A stretch of DNA of 64,000 bases, taken from positions 18,569,559-18,633,558 of the forward strand of contig NC_056041.1 in the NCBI RefSeq assembly GCF_004379255.2, written 5' to 3'. Position numbers and translations under genes: made by a program. This document shows positions 14,663 to 24,343 of this stretch, piece after piece. Each line of letters opens with the position of its first letter. The stretch's first letter is position 1. Origin of the DNA: Salvia splendens (lineage: Eukaryota; Streptophyta; Magnoliopsida; Lamiales; Lamiaceae). The notes beneath the pieces were generated by a model, which was not told the origin of the DNA, did no database searches, and saw nothing but the letters and a program-made list of their open reading frames with translations.

Positions 14663-16362
14663 GAGTAAACTGCATAAAAAATCCTTGACGTTTCCATTTG
14701 TTTCACTCCAGACCCCTGACTTTTAAAAATATCGCCACAAGTCTCTGGCCTTTAACATAATCACATATCAGGTTTTTTCGGACTAAAAGACCCTTCAGCC
14801 CTAAAAGGGCATTATGGTCATACCACAATGATTCTGCATGATGACTGCAACCACTGGCGTGATTTGACGGTCGCGCATCAGCCGTCAGTTATGATGGGTG
14901 TGTCAGCGGCGGTTAAGTCGACATACCACACAATCACGCCACGTATTGAGGATTTCAGACGTGATTTATCAAAATAACTTTCAAAAATTTCATAAGCCTT
15001 TTTTCTTCTTATATTAAGCGTAATGCATTTTGAGAACATGTAAGTAAATTAGGTACACACATTCTAAAATCTGTAACCAATTAGTAAATTAGTGTCATCA
15101 GAATAAGATGCTATACTCCCCCGGTCTGAAACATAAATAAAATAAGATAACCCATTCAATAAAACATAAATAAAATAGGATGCCTCATTTCAATACAGCA
15201 GAATTTAAGGCAGCAATGGTTGCTGGGAAAGTGAAATCTGTAATGGGGCTGCAGAAACCAGCAGCGGCTCCAGCTAAGCAAAGGCCCGCCGCCGCCAAAC
15301 CGCCGTGGTCAACCACCGCCAAGCCGCCGCAGAAGGCCTCCGCCGCCCCTTTCTCGCCCTACTTCCCGCGCGCGTCGGTTCAGATCCAGCCTCGCCTTCC
15401 CGACGCCGCCGAACTCCTCCGCCTCGTCGAGGAATTGCGAGAGATAGAGTCGCGCTTGAAGACCCAAATTAGAGAGTCCGTGTCCATCGATATCTATATG
15501 TAGAAATCTTTTTTTTGGAGTTTAGATGAGTCCGCAACAGTGATGCACCTTTTGTTCTTTATTGGCAATTAGTTTATAATTTCATAGTTGAATTTGAATC
15601 TTTTTTCTTATTTTAATTTTAAAAGCATACTTTCGTATTTTTCATTGTGATCATGATCCAATTACAAATTGCTCTTTTTTTTTTACTTTCTGCAACTTTT
15701 TTTTAAATATGTGAGTGTAACAGATAGTGTGTTGTGAGTGTAGCAGACTATCAAACAAACTCAAGACACACACATAATTATGTGAGTATAAAATCTCATC
15801 ACATAATTATTTTAAATCTTAGTGATTCTAATAAATTAAAAACTAACAATCCAAATGAACAATTAAAAATATAGACATTAACCAACTTCTTCAATTTTCT
15901 AACTTTATTTCAAATTTATTACTAATAGTAATTTCACCAATAGACTAAATATAGCCACATAACTTTATTTATTTTGAGTACATATAATATGATTAATAAT
16001 TCTTTAAGGAACTGGGTATTAGAAGAAAAAAAAATGAAGAATCAGTACTAGAATTAGACAATACTACTATATTTGATTGTTGACTGATTATATTGGCAGT
16101 ACGTGGAACATCAATTTGAGTTGACAAAGGTGCAACCCTATTTTCTGCAAAAGTGCCGCCTCCCTTCAGAGTAAGCCTGCAACAGGGTGCAAGATGACTG
16201 AAATGCCCTTCAAGGCATAAGGGCCTTTTAGTCCGAAAAATGGCTACAAATACCTGATATGTGGTTATGTTAAACGCCAGAGACCTGTGGCGATATTTTT
16301 AAACGTAAGGGGTTTAGAGTGAAATAAATGCAAACTTCAGGGACGGTTTACCTGGTTCACTT
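14663..16362. mobile_element. Pack-MULE: Mutator-like non-autonomous element with a captured gene fragment
   Basis: Long inverted ends of about 150 bp face each other: the left end contains AAAAATATCGCCACAAGTCT and ATCACATATCAGG, the right end their complements at 16230-16300, with roughly 85-90% identity by eye. A nine-base sequence, TTTAAAATA, flanks the element on both sides (14654-14662 and 16363-16371), the size made by Mutator-like transposases. The interior has no transposase but holds a GC-rich coding fragment (15216-15503) in otherwise AT-rich DNA. These are the defining traits of a Pack-MULE. Confidence 0.8.
15216..15503 (+). pseudogene. captured N-terminal fragment of a CHUP1-like actin/chloroplast-positioning protein gene
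   Basis: The ATG at 15216 starts MVAGKVKSVMGLQKP, followed by a Pro/Ala/Lys-rich stretch, SPYFPRASVQIQPR, and the coiled-coil piece LLRLVEELREIESRLKTQIR-ESVSI before a stop at 15503 (95 residues). The order and wording match the first exon of plant CHUP1-like proteins of the At4g18570 type (MVAGKV..., YFPRAS, VEELRERE, RESVS), which I recall from the family rather than from a search. The full proteins are several hundred residues and carry a proline-rich and a C-terminal domain, all missing here. The GC content is far above its surroundings. It may be transcribed from the element, but nothing shows it makes protein. Confidence 0.7.
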
Positions 16363-16553
16363 TTTAAAATAAAATCATGAAAGAGAGAACTGCAGGCTTG
16401 CTGGCTTGTGATGTAACGTTGATGGATAATTAGATCTAGAGAAAAAGGAAAAAGTTTGATAATTTAAAAAAAATAGCGAAATGATACACTCTTTCATGTT
16501 GAATGCTCCACAATCAAATCTTATTTTGATATCGTGGATGAATAGCTCATTTA

Positions 16554-18472
16554 GAGCATCCACAATAGCGCTTAGCGCACCGCCTAGCCCACCGCCTAGC
16601 CGAGCGCCGGCGCTAGGCGGTGCGCTAGGTGAACTATTGCAGCCGCCTAGCTGATTTTGTGGAAAAAAATCGCCTAGCGCGAAGTTTTAAATTGTTTTTT
16701 TGTTTCCGAAACACTATATATACGCAACTTGCCCTTCATTTTCATTCGCACCACTGGTAGTGGTGGGAGTGGTGAGGATGCTGAGGAGTACGAGCGTATA
16801 ATGAACGAAGCGCTAGAGGCCTATACGAACCGTGAGATTGATCAATGGATGCAGAGGGCCTTGCAGCCGGCGGTACCTCGACCTCGACCAGTGGTACACC
16901 GCCGAGCGGTGATTGATCGTGATCAAGTAGCTGCACATCAGCGCCTATACGAAGACTACTTCGCACAGGAGCCGCGGTTCAACGCCAACCTTTTCAGGCG
17001 CCGTTTTAGGATGCTCAGGTCTCTGTTTATGAGTATTGTTAATGGATTGGAGCAACGATATCTGTATTTCCGCTTTAGGCACGATGCGGCTGGCAGACCC
17101 GGCCACTCTCCTATTCAAAAGTGCACTGCGGCAATCCGACAGTTGGCCTACGGAGGTTCTGCAGACATGTGGGACGAGTACCTCCACATCGGTGAGACGA
17201 CTGCCCTGGAGTGTATGAAGTATTTCTGTCAGGGCGTGATTGAAATATTCGGTGATCAGTACCTTCGAAGCCCTACCACCGATGACTGCCGGGATTTGCT
17301 GCGGATGCACGGGGAACAGCATGGGTTCCCAGGGATGTTAGGCAGCATAGATTGTATGCATTGGGAGTGAAAGAACTGCCCCGCCGCCTGGAAGGGGATG
17401 TACACTAACGGCTACAAAGGAAAGAATCCCACGATGATCCTCGAGGCCGTAGCTGATTACCGGCTGTGGATTTGGCATGCGTATTTTGGGATAGCTGGTT
17501 CGAACAACGACCTCAACGTCCTCAACTCGTCGCTACTTTTCAACGAGCAGTGTCAGGGTGTCGGTCCGGCCATCAGTTTTGTCGCCAACGACAACCGACA
17601 TGATATGGGCTACTACTTGGCGGATGGGATATACCCTAGGTGGCCCGTCTTTGTGAAGACGATCCGATGCCCAGGAGATGAGAAGAAGGCATACTTTGCG
17701 GCACGGCAGGAGTCGGCGCGCAAGGACGTGGAACGCGCATTTGGTGTGCTCCAGGCTCGATGGGCGGCAGTTAAGGGGCCAACGCGTTTGTGGCACGTCG
17801 ACTGCATTGCTGATATAATGTACGCATGTATAATCATGCACAACATTATTGTCGAAGATGAAGGTGGACAACTAACTGATTGGGCCAACGACGATAATGA
17901 AGCTGGTCCAAGCCACGGCGTAGCCGCCCCTAACGTACGGAGTGGGGTACCCCACGATGAAGACGGCCGCCTCCAAGCACATGCCGACATGCGCCAAACG
18001 GAGGCTCATATTCGACTCCAAAAGGATTTAATTGAAGAGTTATGAGAGCGGAGGACTGCACGACGTTAGTTTTTTTTTAATTATGTAATTTTTTTTAATT
18101 AATGTACTTTTTAAATTTTATTAATATTAGTGAATTTTCTCATTTTTGTGGCGTAAATTTAATTCCGTATATTGTGTGATTGTTAATTATTTCATTTTGT
18201 ATATATTTGTTAATAGTGATGTGGATAGTATTATTAATGTTTCCTGTATATGTCTCGTAAATTAAATTACGTATATTGTGTGATTGTTAATTATGTCATT
18301 TTATATAATTGCTATTAGTGATGTGGCTATTGATGTGGCTGGGCTATTTATGATGTGGTTAGGCTATGGCTGGGCTATTTATGATGTGACAGGAGGATTT
18401 TTAGTGCTGATGATGTGGCAGTGGCTAGGCTATGGCTGAGCTATTGCTGGGCTATTCCTATTGTGGATGGCC
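16554..18472 (+). mobile_element. PIF/Harbinger element H4, carries the DDE transposase only
   Basis: This 1919-bp copy has TTA on both sides (16551-16553 and 18473-18475), left end GAGCATCCACAATAGCGC and right end GGGCTATTCCTATTGTGGATGGCC, nearly the same ends as H3. Its subterminal CCTAGC motifs and the TTTCATTCGCACCACT segment are the same as in the Myb-carrying copies, but immediately after CACCACT the sequence passes into the transposase gene, so the Myb-like gene seems to have been deleted. The right subterminal segment is partly duplicated (18110-18310). Confidence 0.88.
16801..18045 (+). pseudogene. PIF/Harbinger DDE transposase, one nonsense codon
   Basis: The frame is open from before the first ATG (16801, MNEALEAYTNREIDQWMQRA) to a TGA at 17368-17370 directly after GSIDCMHWE, then continues in the same frame from KNCPAAWKGMYTNGYKG to the stop at 18043-18045. 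The family normally has a tryptophan (TGG) at the TGA position (HWEWKNCP), so a single G-to-A change explains the break. The DDE_4 catalytic triad is visible: Asp in GSIDCMHW, Asp in SNNDLNVL and Glu in DVERAFGVLQ. An N-terminal helix-turn-helix-like region (LFRRRFRMLRSLFMSIVNGL, TAAIRQLAYGGSAD) precedes it. The 5' end of the gene may be lost with the deletion of the neighbouring gene. The enzyme cuts and joins the element ends at TWA targets. Except for the one stop it looks recent. Confidence 0.85.
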
Positions 18473-18527
18473 TTAAAGACTTATCATTGGCAGAGACAAA
18501 GAGCTAACTAGAGGATTGAGCGTGTTA

Positions 18528-19115
18528 GACCATCCACAATAGGCGCCCAGCGACCGCCCAGAAGAGCGCCGGCGCTGGGCGGTCTATTGCAGCCGCCCAG
18601 CGGCTGAGTGGAGAGAGAAACCACGCAGCGCTGGGCGGTTATGTGGCGCTGGGCGGTCGGCTGGGCGGTCCGTTCGGCGCTATTGCAGCGCCCGGATCGC
18701 CCAGCGCACCGCCAAGCGCGAAAATTATTTTTTTTTCCGAAACACTATATATACGCGCTTTGCTCGTCATTTTCATTCGCACCACTTTTTTTAAATTAAT
18801 GTACTTTTTTAAAATTATTGTACTTTTTTAAATTTTAATAGTATTATTAAACTTTTCCCGTATATGTCTCGTAAATTAAATTCCGTATATTGTGTGATTG
18901 TTAATTATGTCATTTTATATAATTGTTATTAGTGATGTGGCTATTGATGTGGCTGGGCTATTTATGATGTGGCTAGGCTATGGCTGGGCTATTTATGATG
19001 TGGTAGGAGGATTTTTAGTGCTGATGATGTGGTAGGAGGATTTTTAGTGCTGATGATGTGGCAGTGGCTAGGCTATGGCTGGGCTATTGCTGGGCTATTC
19101 CTATTGTGAATGGCA
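18528..19115 (+). mobile_element. Harbinger MITE-like element H5, right end disrupted
   Basis: A TTA (18525-18527) precedes the left end GACCATCCACAATAGGCGCCCAGC, followed by the same GCTGGGCGG motif block as H1, then CATTTTCATTCGCACCAC and directly the right subterminal region, with the whole coding part deleted. The last recognisable bases are GGGCTATTCCTATTGTGAATGGC near 19115, with no TTA after it. GATGTGGTAGGAGGATTTTTAGTGCT is present twice in tandem. It appears to have been joined to the sequence that now carries the 75-bp array. Confidence 0.75.
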
Positions 19116-19318
19116 GTGGCTAGGAGGATTTTTAAATTCGAATTTTTGAAATTTGAATTTTTTTAAAAAAATCAAATATAAAAAAATATTATTTATTTAT
19201 AAAAATTGTTTTCTATATATAAAAATCAATTTTTATAAATAAATTTATACTAGAAATTCGTAATAGCCCATATATATTTAATGGGCTTGCGAATTTATGA
19301 AACTCATTCTTGGTTGTC

Positions 19319-19986
19319 TCTCTTTTATAGAGACATCCTTGAATGTTTTATGTTCCACTTTCGATGTGGGACAAACTCATTCTTGGTTGCCTCTATTTTA
19401 TAGAGACATCCTTGAATGTTTTATGTTCCACTTTCGATGTGGGACAAACTCATTCAAGGATGTTTCTCTTTTATAGAGAGATATCCTTGAATGTTTTATG
19501 TTCCACTTTCGATGTGGGACAAACTCATTCAAGGATGTTTCTCTTTTATAGAGAGATATCCTTGAATGTTTTATGTTCCACTTTCGATGTGGGACAATCT
19601 CATTCAAGGATGTTTCTCTTTTATAGAGAGATATCCTTGAATGTTTTATGTTCCACTTTCGATGTGGGACAATCTCATTCAAGGATGTTTCTCTTTTATA
19701 AAGAGATATCCTTGAATGTTTTATGTTCCACTTTCGATGTGGGACAAACTCATTCAAGGATGTTTCTCTTTTATAGAGAGATATCCTTGAATGTTTTATG
19801 CTCCACTTTCGATGTGGGACAATCTCATTCATGGATGTTTCTCTTTTATAAAGGGATATCCTTGAATGTTTTATGCTCCACTTTCGATGTGGGACAATCT
19901 CATTCAAGGATGTTTCTCTTTTATAGAGAGATATCCTTGAATGTTTTATATTCCACTTTCGATGTGGGACAATCTCATTCAAGGAT
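19319..19986 (-). repeat. 75-bp tandem array of snRNA-type promoter-like modules (USE + TATA)
   Basis: Nine units, seven with a period of 75 bp and the first two at 73-75 bp. On the minus strand each unit has GTCCCACATCG, identical to the plant snRNA upstream sequence element consensus RTCCCACATCG, then TATAAA. The gap between them is 34 bases in seven units and 32 in the two leftmost, close to the 33-34 bases of Pol II snRNA genes and unlike the 23-24 of Pol III U6 genes (established for plants). Plus-strand positions of the reversed USE core: 19362, 19435, 19510, 19585, 19660, 19735, 19810, 19885, 19960. Seven units also carry 11-base inverted arms, CATTCAAGGAT and ATCCTTGAATG. Because 75 is a multiple of three, long open frames exist on both strands; I treat these as artefacts. 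No snRNA sequence is recognisable downstream (leftward), so the biological role is open. Confidence 0.75.
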
Positions 19987-20049
19987 TTTCTATAAAATTA
20001 TATTTTAAATTATGTCATTTTTATTTTTTTAAGATTTTAATTATGTCTT

Positions 20050-20417
20050 TTTTTTTATTTTTTAACTTTAAGTTGTAATGTTATTTTAAATTTTCATTTG
20101 TAAATTTAATTAATGTAATTTTTTTTAATTATGTATTTTTTTTTAATTAGGTACTTTTTAAATTTTATTAATATTAGTGAATTTTCCCGTATATGTCTCG
20201 TAAATTAAATTTCGTATATTGCGTTATTGTTAATTATTGCATTTTGTATATATTTGTTAATAGTGATGTGGATAGTATGTGGCTAGGCTATGGCTGGGCT
20301 ATTGCTGGGCTATTTGCTTGTTTTGATGATGTGGCAGGAGGATTTTTAGTGCTGATGATGTGGCAGTGGCTAGGCTATGGCTGGGCTATTGCTGAGCTAT
20401 TTCTATCGTGGATGGTC
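20050..20417 (+). mobile_element. right end of a Harbinger element, followed by TAA
   Basis: The segment matches the right subterminal region of H1, H3 and H4 (CCCGTATATGTCTCGTAAATTAAAT, GATGATGTGGCAGTGGCTAGGCTATGGCTGGG) and ends CTATCGTGGATGGTC, then TAA at 20418-20420. No matching left end lies next to it; the nearest is that of H5, which is preceded by TTA. H5, the 75-bp array and this end may thus form one composite element. Confidence 0.65.
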
Positions 20418-20420
20418 TAA

Positions 20421-21053
<633 letters not shown>

Positions 21054-21499
21054 GATTCTCTCAAATCTCTTAAAAATTCTGCTATTGTTTTATATTGATG
21101 TGACGTTGAAATCATTAGGGTTTGTAGATCTGGTATTTTGGTGTTCGACTGTGTTACCTCTTATTTTGTCTATGGAAAGAAAGTACCTTGTTGAGAGAAA
21201 TGGATGTGTTATTTCTTCATTTCATTAGTTAAACAATTGAACTCCGTTGTAGGGCGCAGATAATATAAATCAATATATTCCTGCCAATATTGGATTAAAC
21301 CTTATGTATCCTGAAATTTCAAAAACTTTAAATAAAATACTTATGTTTTGATTTCTTTGCCGATGCGAGACTAGTTTCCCCTTCCGGTAGGGAGATTCCC
21401 ATCTACCGGTGCTTATTGTTGGTGAGGAGCTCTTTTTTTTTTTTTTTTAAGATTTTGCTGTAAATTGGAAAGGGGATTTGAAATTGGAGATGAAGGTTG

Positions 21500-22763
21500 T
21501 GTTGAAGGACTGCTATGTTGGCTACATTGGTGACGGTCCTTGCTTACATCTATAGTGGAAAAGTTAGGGGTTTCCCCTAAAATGTTTGCCTTGTGTTGAT
21601 GATAGGCCTGCTGTTCCATTCATGGTGGAAGTTATGTATGCGTCATTTGTCATTCAAATCATTGAATTGGTTACCACTTATCAGGTCTCAGGTATTGAGC
21701 TCGATTCTATTATTGTCAATTTAACTATTTTATCTTGTTTCTGTGAATTTGTTGGTCTTTGTTCAATTGTTTGTGTTTCTGTATTGTGCACGCAATTTAT
21801 GTATCGACATGTTATGTTACCCTGATTCATGTTTTGGGATGAGTACTGTTTTGTCCAGTCATAATGGATTAAAAATGAGCCTCGTACAACAAGAATTTTG
21901 ACTACAGTTTTGTTTACAACTAGGAGGAGGTCTTGTTCTTGTGCTCCTCTTGTTGATTGACTGGAGAGGGATTGTAGATATAGCTCTGTCAGCATTCAGC
22001 AATGAGTTCTTGTATCTGCTAAAACAGCTCTAGTGGTTTGGGAACTAATACAGACTACCTTAAGTAATGGATCTGTCTTGAGCATGTATCTATGTTGTTA
22101 GTTACTCCATCCATTGTTTAGTGTTGCAAAATCATAGTACTACTACCTTTTAATTTGGCGGGGAAGTCAGTTTGATACATAATGCATCAAGTACGAGCTC
22201 ATATTGATTTTTGAGCTGTACTCGAGCAAGCATAGTTTGAGCACATTTAGTTGTTTCTAGTTTAAACCAATAGCCTCTGATTCAGCACTTAAACATTCTG
22301 GGCTGTTGGAACGGCCCCTAGTCAGTTTCGCTGGACGCAGAATAATTGTATAAAAAACTGTAGGGCAAAAAATCATTTTTACATTATCCTAAACTTGTTT
22401 AGGCATTGTGAGATAGGTGTAGGCAACAAGAATGCAAGGCCATCCCAAACTTTAGTGTTTAAAGAAGCGGACACCAATCTGGATGATGCATTTGCGTTGC
22501 TTACTGTGACTCCAAAACCACAGCCGAGCTATTTGACAGTTACTGACATAAATCTCTGAAATCCAAGAGGATACACTGTCCTACAAAGGCTATTGATTAC
22601 TATGGAAGTACAGAAGAAGGAAAGACTATTCCGAAGGGTCAGTTGTGCATAGAGATCTTGGAGCAAGCTGAGAGACAGGATTCAGTACTGGGAGAAGCTT
22701 CCAGTATCTCTTGCTATGGCTGGCGATGCTTATGCCACAAGTTACTTTATCTTGAAAATCGAG
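21500..22763 (+). pseudogene. decayed NPR1-like (BTB/ankyrin salicylate-response regulator) gene
   Basis: Two regions of similarity on the same strand. At about 21500-21690, in more than one frame: LATLVTVLAYIYSGKVRGFP, CVDDRPAVPFMVEVMYASF and IQIIELVTTYQ, the BTB/POZ part around YSGKVR and the CVD...RPAV zinc-finger-like segment. At about 22440-22763: FKEADTNLDDAFAL, NPRGYTVL, DYYGSTEEGKTIPK, LCIEILEQAERQD, LGEASSISLAMAGD and LYLENR, i.e. the ankyrin region and following part. Frameshifts and internal stops separate these. The CGAG|GTAACT splice donor after LYLENR sits where NPR1 genes have an intron, so the copy came from genomic DNA rather than from mRNA. Functional NPR1 proteins (about 580 residues) bind salicylate and TGA factors; this copy lacks most of the protein and cannot be functional. 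Confidence 0.72.
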
Positions 22764-24343
22764 GTAACTTACTCTATTAGTTCAGATGTATCCTTTTGGG
22801 TGCGAGTTTCCTACTTTTTTCAAGGTTTGAGTGGTGATTGGCAGTGGTTGAGCTGTACTACGGTTTGGAGAAGTAAAATATGATGAGAAAGGGAAGGAAA
22901 GAAACAGAAAGATGGGGAAAATAAAAAGATTATCTGATTGGGTTTGTGTTATAATTCAAAGATATGCTCTGTGTTTTTAGAAGTGTCTCGCAATGGCCAA
23001 GTATCAAAATCTGAAGTTGTAGTTTGTGTATTGCAGTAACTTTTAACTCCCACCATCATAGTCTACACAAGTTACTGCAATACACAAACTACAACCACAA
23101 ACATGCAATGTACAAGTTTGAATTTTGAATCATTCAAATTTCATTTAAATGAGGCACCTTTACAGATCAAAGATTAGGTTGGAGCATTTTTAGTGAGCGT
23201 CTTTAAAATAGTGAGCATCACAGGATGTCTTTGTATGATGCCTACATATCTTCTACATACAATGTAACTTTCACCAATCTGTACAATAAGAAGTTAATAC
23301 TGTGGATTAGTAGGAAATCAATATCAATTTCTCTTCTCATAATTGTGCTTGTCTTGTTAGACGGTGGTTGTAATCACTTGTGAGAGTGCTTGTGGCTGTG
23401 ATCAATTCTCAATCTTTTTCAGTTTTATGCCTTATTAGGAAACAAATGTTATCTGGTAAGATATAGTATTGCGTCACATCATTAAATTTCCCCACTTACT
23501 TTATAAGGAAAGCATACGCCGCGTGGCTACAATTGAATTTTCTAGTGAAATGTACTACAGTATTCATTTGGAAGATGACAAACAAAACTTATTTATTTTG
23601 GACTTTAGTAAAAAAAGTTGGATGAAGTGGGTTCTGTCGAATCAGCTAACAGAAGCATGGATTATAATTCACACACCCGATACACTCTCTGCGTTGAACA
23701 TACCAACTCAATCTTGCAATTTTCTTCTTCAGGAATCATAATTATTCAATTGCTCACTTACTTTTTTAAGGAAGGCATCTGGCGCGTGGCTACCGTTGAA
23801 CACTTGAACTTTCTAGCGAGCTGTATTTTATTCGTGAAATACAGAAACAACACTCAATTTTTGGACTTAAGTTAGAATAGGATAAAATTGATTGTCAAAT
23901 GTGTTATACATTATACATTTATGTTAAAACTCAATTTTTTTACCATTGATTTGGCCACAGTCACATTGTGTGTTACTCCTAACTGTTAAGAATAATCATG
24001 ATATATTATTCCAGTTTTTAAACCAGATCATGACATTCTACCAAGAGTGAAGAGAGAGCCAAAAAAACCATGATTTAGATGGTCTAATTGCGAGTACTTT
24101 TACAAAACTAAAATTTCATTTGGCTTAAGATTAAGGAAAAAAGAAAAAGAACCAAGAGACCTTCCAAATTTAAGGGACATTCAAAGCATTCAAGAAAAGA
24201 TCAACAGTCACTGCACTTACTGGAAAATAAAACAAGATATGATTGTGTATCTACAAAAAGATGAGCATCCAAATCCTAGCAAACATTGCAAAGTCTTCTT
24301 ATAAACATTGAGATTAAGATTATACCTCTATCATAGCTGTGCA
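22764..24343. other. gap between the NPR1-like relic and the heat-shock factor gene
   Basis: Apart from a 27-bp perfect hairpin (23016-23095) and a diverged direct duplication (about 23486-23560 and 23748-23830, both with CACTTACTT...AAGGAA.GCAT..GCGTGGCTAC) I see no gene. Part of it may be former intron or 3' exon of the NPR1-like relic, and the bases next to 24343 the 3' untranslated region of the heat-shock factor gene. Confidence 0.5.
23016..23095. repeat. perfect 27-bp inverted repeat with 26-base loop
   Basis: Arms 23016-23042 and 23069-23095 pair without a mismatch (GTTGTAGTTTGTGTATTGCA...). A transcript of either strand would fold into a long perfect stem. It could be the remains of a MITE or a small-RNA-type foldback; no target duplication was found. 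Confidence 0.85.

Noticed and set aside
19319..19986. CRISPR-like array reading of the regular repeats
   Set aside because: There are no unique spacers; whole units repeat, and this is plant nuclear DNA.
19343..20008. Long open frames on both strands across the 75-bp array (repeated SLNVLCSTFDVGQ and its opposite-strand partner)
   Set aside because: The period is 25 codons, so an open frame in one unit is open in all; the repeated peptide has no plausible protein features and both strands behave alike.
21586..21825. A possible independent small gene after histone H4
   Set aside because: Only its first 30 residues are meaningful and these belong to the NPR1-like BTB remnant.
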